A stretch of DNA of 64,000 nt from Paenarthrobacter sp. PH39-S1. GTDB taxonomy: Bacteria; Actinomycetota; Actinomycetes; Actinomycetales; Micrococcaceae. A program made the position numbers and the translations under genes. Below the pieces are notes generated by a model. It was given only the letters and a program-made list of their open reading frames with translations. It was not told where the DNA came from and made no database searches. This document shows, one piece after another, positions 58,933-64,000 of this stretch (positions are counted from its first letter, which is position 1; each line of letters opens with the position of its first letter). The stretch is from assembly GCF_030063245.1 (NCBI RefSeq), contig NZ_JASISR010000025.1, forward strand, positions 1 to 64,000, written 5' to 3'.

Positions 58933-60248
58933 GCTTTGCTCCCTGTTGCGCTGTTGTCATCGTCGTGCAGAAGTGGGTCTAAGTCAGTGTCCGCCGGTAC
59001 GGAGGCCGCGGCAATGATATGGCTGACACGGTTGCGCCGGCCTTCCAAGCGCTCGGCGTAGAGACGGATACCGGAGACTTCGACCTCGCTGCCCACGATC
59101 GGGACCCGGCCCAAATGTTTGGCGAGCAGACCGCCGACGGTGTCCACTTCGTCGTCGTCCAAGTCAAGCCCAAAAAGCTCACCCAGGTCATCGACTCCGA
59201 GTCTGGCGCTGACGAGGTACCCGCCATCTCCCAGATCCTCCACCTCGGGTGTTTCGGAATCATATTCGTCAACAATCTCCCCGACGATCTCCTCGATCAG
59301 ATCCTCGAGGGTGACCAGACCGGCCGTGCCGCCGTACTCGTCAACGACGATGGCCACGTGGGTCGACTCGACCTGCAGTTCCTTGAGTAGTTCGCCGACC
59401 AGCTTGGAATCGGGCACATAGCGCACCCCGCGGGCGATCGCTTCCACCGGCGGGGCGATTTCCGGTTCGCGGAGCCGGTGCTGGGTGGCAACCACGTCCT
59501 TGAGGTACAGGATGCCCAGAATCTGATCGGTGTTCTCGCCGATAACAGGGATCCGGGAGTAGCCCGAGCGCAGAAACAGCGTCATCGCCGCCGCCAGCGA
59601 GGATCCCCTGTCGATGCCGACGATGTCGGTCCGCGGCACCATCACCGAGCGGACCACCGTATCACCGAGGTCAAAAACGCTCTGGATCAGTTCCGCTTCG
59701 TTGTCCTCAATCATTTCCGAATCGCTCGCGCGGTCAACGAACTCGCGGAATTCTTCCTCACTGACGAAGGCATCATCGCCAATCGGGGCACCCGGAGCGA
59801 CGACGTTCCCCAGCCGCACCAGCCAACCCGGCACGGGCCCGAGCAGCCAGCAGAGAAACCGCACCAGTCCGGCGGTGCCGCCCACTACGGCAGCGGAATG
59901 GAGCCGGCCCAGCTGTCGCGGCGACACACCCACCAAGACGAATGCGATGATGGTCATGACCGCCGTGGCAACGAGTCCGGCGAGCCAGATGTTCTCCATC
60001 AGGTTCAAAAAGAGAACGGCGACGGCAACCGAGACTGCCATTTCGAAGAAAACGCGCCAGAACCGCAGCGCATTCATGTGCGCCACCGGGGCGGCGAGAA
60101 TTTTCCGCAGCGAACCGCCGCGGCTGTGCGCCGCTACGGTTTCCGCATCGTGCCGGGGGAAATAGTTAAAGGCCGCATCCGCCGCGGTCAGCACGGCCGC
60201 GAAGGTCAGAAAGACAAGTCCCATAGCGGTCAACGCCAGGGTGATCAC
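58929..60248 (-). CDS. CBS-pair membrane protein (hemolysin C/CorC-like)
   Basis: 439 aa. An N-terminal DUF21 membrane domain with about four helices ([40 protein letters not shown]) is followed by two CBS domains ([40 protein letters not shown]) and a CorC-HlyC domain ([20 protein letters not shown]). Such proteins bind adenosine nucleotides and are linked to magnesium or cobalt efflux; a hemolysin role is only a historical name. Four-base overlaps at both ends couple it to ybeY and era. Confidence 0.92.
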   Translation of the reverse strand: MITLALTAMGLVFLTFAAVLTAADAAFNYFPRHDAETVAAHSRGGSLRKILAAPVAHMNALRFWRVFFEMAVSVAVAVLFLNLMENIWLAGLVATAVMTIIAFVLVGVSPRQLGRLHSAAVVGGTAGLVRFLCWLLGPVPGWLVRLGNVVAPGAPIGDDAFVSEEEFREFVDRASDSEMIEDNEAELIQSVFDLGDTVVRSVMVPRTDIVGIDRGSSLAAAMTLFLRSGYSRIPVIGENTDQILGILYLKDVVATQHRLREPEIAPPVEAIARGVRYVPDSKLVGELLKELQVESTHVAIVVDEYGGTAGLVTLEDLIEEIVGEIVDEYDSETPEVEDLGDGGYLVSARLGVDDLGELFGLDLDDDEVDTVGGLLAKHLGRVPIVGSEVEVSGIRLYAERLEGRRNRVSHIIAAASVPADTDLDPLLHDDDNSATGSKA

Positions 60249-60718
60249 TGCATGGTCTCCCGCGGGGCTTCCTTGCCCAGAAAGCCGGCGAGGAGATCAC
60301 GCTGCAGCGCGAACATTTCTTCCTTCTCCTCCGGCTCGGCATGGTCGTAACCGAGCAGATGCAGCACGCCGTGGGTGGTCAACAGCAGCAGCTCCTCCGC
60401 CGTGGAGTGGCCGGCGGTCGTTGCTTGCTCCGCAGCGACCTGCGGGCAGATCACAATGTCGCCCAGCAGACCCGCGGGTGCCGGCCGGTCGGGGGTGCCC
60501 GGGCGCAGCTCATCCATCGGGAATGACAGCACATCGGTTGGCCCGGGTTCATCCATCCACTCGATGTGCAGCTTCTCCATGGCCTCCGTGTCGGCCAGAA
60601 TGATGGACAGCTCGGCCTGCGGATGCACGTACAGCCGTTCCAGGACGAACCGTGCCAGCCGGACCAGTTCGGTCTCCTGCACGGAGACTCCTGATTCGTT
60701 GTTGACCTCGATACTCAT
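60245..60718 (-). CDS. ybeY: Endoribonuclease YbeY
   Basis: 157 aa. The zinc motif H-x3-H-x5-H is [11 protein letters not shown] near residue 115-125, and the family segment [20 protein letters not shown] is present. It matures the 3' end of 16S rRNA and acts in ribosome quality control. Its start overlaps the phoH stop by four bases and its stop overlaps the CBS gene. Confidence 0.96.
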   Translation of the reverse strand: MSIEVNNESGVSVQETELVRLARFVLERLYVHPQAELSIILADTEAMEKLHIEWMDEPGPTDVLSFPMDELRPGTPDRPAPAGLLGDIVICPQVAAEQATTAGHSTAEELLLLTTHGVLHLLGYDHAEPEEKEEMFALQRDLLAGFLGKEAPRETMQ

Positions 60719-61827
60719 GCCCGCCCGTTCCTGGTGTGCGCATTATCAGTAAATCCGCTGTTGTTCCGGCCGCCCCCGCTAGAGCTGTGAAGCCGCTGCG
60801 TATCATCCCACCGGCTGTAGGCCCGGACGATGTCGCCGACCAACTTGTGCCGCACCACGTCCGCGGCATCAAGGATGGAGAAATGCACGTCGTCAATGCC
60901 AGTCAGGATCTGTTCCACTATGCGCAGTCCGGAGCTGGCGCCGGCGGGAAGATCCACCTGAGTCACGTCTCCGGTCACCACCATCTTCGAGCCGAACCCC
61001 AGCCGGGTCAGGAACATCTTCATCTGTTCCGGGGTCGTGTTCTGCGCTTCGTCCAGGATGATGAACGCATCATTGAGCGTCCGCCCGCGCATATAGGCCA
61101 AGGGTGCCACCTCGATGGTTCCGGCAGCCATCAGGCGTGGAATGGATTCCGGATCCATCATCTCGTGCAGTGCGTCATACAACGGACGCAGATAAGGATC
61201 GATCTTGTCGCTGAGCGTGCCCGGCAGGAATCCCAGGCGTTCACCCGCCTCAACGGCCGGCCTGGTGAGGATGATCCGGTTAACCTCTTTTTGCTGCAGG
61301 GCCTGGACGGCCTTGGCCATGGCCAGGTACGTCTTGCCCGTTCCAGCCGGGCCGATGCCAAAAACCACGGTGTTGGCGTCGATGGCGTCCACATAGTTCT
61401 TCTGATTCAGCGTCTTTGGCCGGATGGTACGCCCGCGGCTGGAGAGAATATTATAGGTCAGCACGTCCACGGCCGAAGCGGCCGGCTGTGCATGCAGCAT
61501 GGTGACCAGCTGCTCCAGCACCGCCGGCGTCACCGTCGTCCGGCGTTCCACCAGACCACGGACCTCTTCGAAGAGCCGCATGATCCGCGGCACGTCCGCC
61601 TCCGGACCGGAAATTGAGAGTTCATTGCCGCGCACATGGAAATTCAGTGTCGGGTAGCTGGCCTCGACGAACCGCAGCGCCTCATCGTGTGCTCCCAAGG
61701 ACTGCACCATCTGTTCCGGGGAGTCAAAGGAGATGACTTCGGTGCGGGTTCCGTCCACCGAATGCGGAAACGAGACGACCGGGGCCCAGGGCCGTGACGG
61801 GCTGCTGCCTGCTGCTGAATCTGTCAT
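60715..61827 (-). CDS. phoH: PhoH-family ATPase
   Basis: 370 aa from ATG 61827. Walker A is [20 protein letters not shown] and Walker [41 protein letters not shown] and [11 protein letters not shown] are conserved with helicase-like ATPases. A basic, KH-like N-terminal domain precedes the ATPase. It is the first gene of the operon with ybeY, the CBS protein and era; these act together in rRNA maturation. The open frame before the ATG is not conserved-looking. Confidence 0.94.
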   Translation of the reverse strand: MTDSAAGSSPSRPWAPVVSFPHSVDGTRTEVISFDSPEQMVQSLGAHDEALRFVEASYPTLNFHVRGNELSISGPEADVPRIMRLFEEVRGLVERRTTVTPAVLEQLVTMLHAQPAASAVDVLTYNILSSRGRTIRPKTLNQKNYVDAIDANTVVFGIGPAGTGKTYLAMAKAVQALQQKEVNRIILTRPAVEAGERLGFLPGTLSDKIDPYLRPLYDALHEMMDPESIPRLMAAGTIEVAPLAYMRGRTLNDAFIILDEAQNTTPEQMKMFLTRLGFGSKMVVTGDVTQVDLPAGASSGLRIVEQILTGIDDVHFSILDAADVVRHKLVGDIVRAYSRWDDTQRLHSSSGGGRNNSGFTDNAHTRNGRA

Positions 61828-62199
61828 ATCGAAAGGCCACGTCCGGCCTGGAATCTCTCCTTGATTGTCTGCGCCGTGTCCGCTGACATGGCCTACCTGA
61901 CATCTTACGGCAACAGTGCTTTCGAGGACCTGCGGAGGACCGGGCAGTGCCGGCACGGGGTCACAGCCGGCACGCAGGTCGTATCGGACCGATCTCGAAA
62001 GGGTTTCGATACGGTTTCAGTTCCGCCGGATACCGCGCAGTTGATGGTTGGGCGACATCCGCTGTGTAAGGGTGGAATATGTGCCCGGAGACGCCGGGAT
62101 CCCGGCCGGCCACAGGCGGAGAGGACACCCGAAATCAGAAATCCGCCGACAGCTGCATCCATTGAGCGGACAGTTGCGCCCACCAGTCTGCCCGCAGCC

Positions 62200-63132
62200 G
62201 TGAAGTTTTCACGCCGCCTCATCTTCGGCGTCCGCTGGTGCCCGGCAGCCCTTGGCCTTTGCGCCGCTTTGGTCCTGACAGGCTGCAGTCCCGCCAGCTC
62301 CCCGGCACCGGCCAACAGTACGATGCCTGCTTCCGCCGGGAGCTCCGCCACGTCCGGCGTGACCGGTGCCCCGCTTGAAACAGCCCAAACGTCGACCAAG
62401 CTCCCTGTCTACTGGCTCGGCCACAGCGGCGCCGGAATCTACCTCTACCGTGAGTTCCTAACCATGACGGGCGACGGCGACCCGATCGAGGCCGCGCTGC
62501 TCACCATGACCAGCGAAAAACCGCTGGACGGCGACTACTTCACTCCGTGGAAGAAGCCTGCCAGGCTCGGCGCAGCCATTTCGGCGAAGAACATCATCAC
62601 CGTCGACATCTCCTCCGACGCCTTCAGCACCAACGTGGACGAAGGAATTGCCCGGCGTGCCCTCGCTCAACTCGTGTATACCGCTACGGCCGCCGCGGCG
62701 AATGCGGGTCTGATCGTCGCGAACCAGCCGGTGCACGTTTCACTGCTGGTCGACGGCCATACCGATTACCTGGCCTTCGGAAAGATCAAACTGGATCAGC
62801 CGCTGGTGCGGGACAGCGGCTTCGTCGCCCCGGTGTGGGTCATCGATCCCCAGGAGGGCACGGATCTTGGCGCCCCGTTCAAGGTCAGTGGCCAAGGTAT
62901 CTCCGCCTCGGGAACATTGGTGTGGCAGTTGCTCAAGGTGTCACCGGAGGGCCAGAAGTCTGTGTTTCTCTCGGGCAGCACCATCATCGGCACCGGGCCC
63001 GGCCAGCTTGGCCCATTTGAATTCAGCGTTCAGCCTCCGGTCGGATCCTATGAGCTCAGGGTCTACAGCGGCGACCCAGCTGATCCGGCAGATCAGGCCG
63101 GCGTCGACAGCAAGCTCATCAAAGTCAGCTAG
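62200..63132 (+). CDS. GerMN and Gmad2 domain lipoprotein
   Basis: 310 aa from GTG 62200. A signal with lipobox (ALVLTGC, cysteine 29) and a Ser/Pro/Ala-rich linker precede a GerMN domain (LPVYWLGHSGAGIYLYREFL; IITVDISSDAFSTNVDEGIA) and a Gmad2 immunoglobulin-like domain (FKVSGQGISASGTLVWQLLK; VGSYELRVYSGDPADP). The domains are named for spore germination but are widespread in non-spore-forming actinobacteria, where they sit on the outer face of the membrane. The exact role is unknown. The gene is divergent from phoH. An 18-bp imperfect direct repeat (CTCATCAAAGTCAGCTAG / CTCATTAAGGTCAGCTAG) spans its stop. Confidence 0.85.
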   Translation: MKFSRRLIFGVRWCPAALGLCAALVLTGCSPASSPAPANSTMPASAGSSATSGVTGAPLETAQTSTKLPVYWLGHSGAGIYLYREFLTMTGDGDPIEAALLTMTSEKPLDGDYFTPWKKPARLGAAISAKNIITVDISSDAFSTNVDEGIARRALAQLVYTATAAAANAGLIVANQPVHVSLLVDGHTDYLAFGKIKLDQPLVRDSGFVAPVWVIDPQEGTDLGAPFKVSGQGISASGTLVWQLLKVSPEGQKSVFLSGSTIIGTGPGQLGPFEFSVQPPVGSYELRVYSGDPADPADQAGVDSKLIKVS

Positions 63133-63685
63133 CCTCATTAAGGTCAGCTAGTGGGCATTTTCGTTGGTTCGTCTGGGGTTTAGGTCCAGGCGGTTGGGCG
63201 GCGGGGTAGTGCTTGCATGCGGTTGCGAGGGCATCTTATGCGGTACCGGCGGTATCACCGGCGGGCAGGTAGGGATCCTGATAGTCCTGGTGGCTGGCCC
63301 CGTGGCGATGCTGCCGCCCCGCGAACGCTCAATATTGGGCCGGAACGTGGCCGGACATGGGCGGACCCTGACGATGCCGCACCCGTTATGGACCAGCACA
63401 TGGGGTCTAGCAGCTGCGCTGATCTTTTTGCTGGTGCGCCCGGAGCCTCCCGAATGCTGAATCAGGTGCGCTGGTCCAGAACGGGTGCCGTCGCGATGAC
63501 AAGGGTGCCGCAGCGGGTGCCCCGGTCCGAAACCGGTGCCGACGCGGGCGGGCGGCCCGGGATCTGGCAGTGGCGATCTGGTAGTGCTGCTTCCCCTTTC
63601 GGGAGGGTGTTGCCGCCATGAACCGGATAATTTTCAAGGCGCCCCTGCCGGGGGGCTGAAATCTGCTCCTGTCCGCAAGGAGCAG
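63133..63685. other. Gene-poor stretch
   Basis: I found no complete gene. A minus-strand frame from 63399 to 63148 contains HVLVHNGCGIV, which recalls the end of a HINT/pretoxin domain, but the rest has no similarity I know and the start is not supported. A run of GGGTGCCG-type words near 63480-63535 is only a composition effect. Confidence 0.4.
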
Positions 63686-64000
63686 ATGGAAATTTCCATA
63701 CTGCTGGCGTGCGCCAGTCACATCGGACGGGTGCAGCGGGTGCTGGACTTCGCCGACGGACTCTCCGGGTCGCCCCGCGGATCGCTCAGCCGCGCCCACC
63801 TGCACACGGTCGGTTCCCCGCACCGGAACTCCAGCACGAGGTCCGCGACGATCAGGGCCGCGCTGGTTACATGGACTTCTACTGGAAAGAGTTTACTTTG
63901 GGGACTCTTGGCGTTTCGTGGTGAATTTGACGCCTGGATCAAATACTCCCATGACGAATTCCCGTCGGGAGGCTTGCCGGCGGATGCTCGGCGGAAGGAG
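63686..64000 (+). pseudogene. Damaged gene of an AbiEi-antitoxin/DUF559-like family, runs off the right edge
   Basis: ATG 63686 opens a frame that stays open to the edge: RVQRVLDFADGLSGSPRGSL, then SRAHLHTVG. The conserved continuation FPAPELQHEVRDDQGRAGYM then DFYWKE is read in another frame for about 100 bases, before the first frame resumes with GEFDAWIKY. So a base has been lost near 63805 and one gained near 63895. I know this block order from large actinobacterial proteins of the AbiEi-antitoxin/DUF559-like group, where it is near the C-terminus. The N-terminal half is absent. Confidence 0.5.

Noticed and set aside
57892-59061. Long plus-strand open frame over era
   Set aside because: It is antisense to era and the CBS gene, which have all their motifs. 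It has no ribosome site or recognisable domain.
63148-63399. Minus-strand frame with HVLVHNGCGIV, like the end of a HINT/pretoxin domain
   Set aside because: Only one short word matches, the rest is proline-rich without family features, and nothing upstream on that strand continues a toxin.

Overview
The window is high-GC DNA with tightly packed genes, four-base ATGA overlaps, frequent GTG/TTG starts and an actinobacterial gene order: qcrCAB and ctaCDEF respiratory genes, erpA, DUF3043, a recO-uppS pair and phoH-ybeY-CBS protein-era. This points to an actinomycete of the Arthrobacter type (Micrococcaceae). That assignment rests on gene content and order, since no rRNA gene is present.

Layout. 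0-9.9 kb: an uptake and catabolism island. A drug/metabolite exporter fused to a GAF-like domain faces a five-gene run: peptide-type binding protein, two permeases, a double ATPase and a CocE/NonD-type serine hydrolase. A TetR regulator follows. 9.9-24.5 kb: an accessory zone full of broken genes. It holds an IS630 remnant, an epimerase fragment, SRPBCC, alpha/beta hydrolase, response-regulator, DinB and GNAT scraps, and a frameshifted phosphoesterase. Among them are intact genes: DUF427, two VOC proteins, a GAF-LuxR regulator, a flavin monooxygenase with its TetR and a likely operator, a second phosphoesterase and a methyltransferase. 24.8-41.5 kb: mostly core genes (DUF3054, Lrp-like sensor, trpD, ctaE-qcrC-qcrA-qcrB, GntR/UTRA regulator, HPr, ctaF-ctaD-ctaC, erpA, M20 dipeptidase, DUF3043). 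They are interrupted by a complete IS1634-type element that landed exactly on the ctaF stop codon. 41.6-43.6 kb: a shattered AidB-like acyl-CoA dehydrogenase and an IS630 element whose transposase carries two frameshifts. 43.6-62 kb: aldo/keto reductase, pyrD, FAD dehydrogenase plus hydrolase, a rifampicin-monooxygenase-like gene with a rifamycin-associated-element-like site upstream, uppS, recO, leuA, an M13 peptidase, an LCP cell-wall ligase, and the era/CBS/ybeY/phoH operon. 62-64 kb: a GerMN/Gmad2 lipoprotein, a gene-poor stretch and a damaged gene at the right edge.

How the genes work together. qcrCAB and ctaCDEF encode the cytochrome bc1-aa3 branch, and erpA next to them serves Fe-S assembly. 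The 1.7-9.9 kb block reads as one transport-plus-hydrolysis unit for peptides or peptide-like esters or amides; its substrate cannot be read from sequence. rox with its upstream element is a probable rifamycin-inducible resistance unit.

I did not find an obviously new multi-gene system. The items most worth a second look are the exporter-GAF fusion in the peptide cluster, the rox/RAE pair, the IS insertion that rebuilds the ctaF stop, a 24-bp perfect inverted repeat between divergent genes, the TetR operator before the flavin monooxygenase, and the density of gene fragments between 9.9 and 24 kb.
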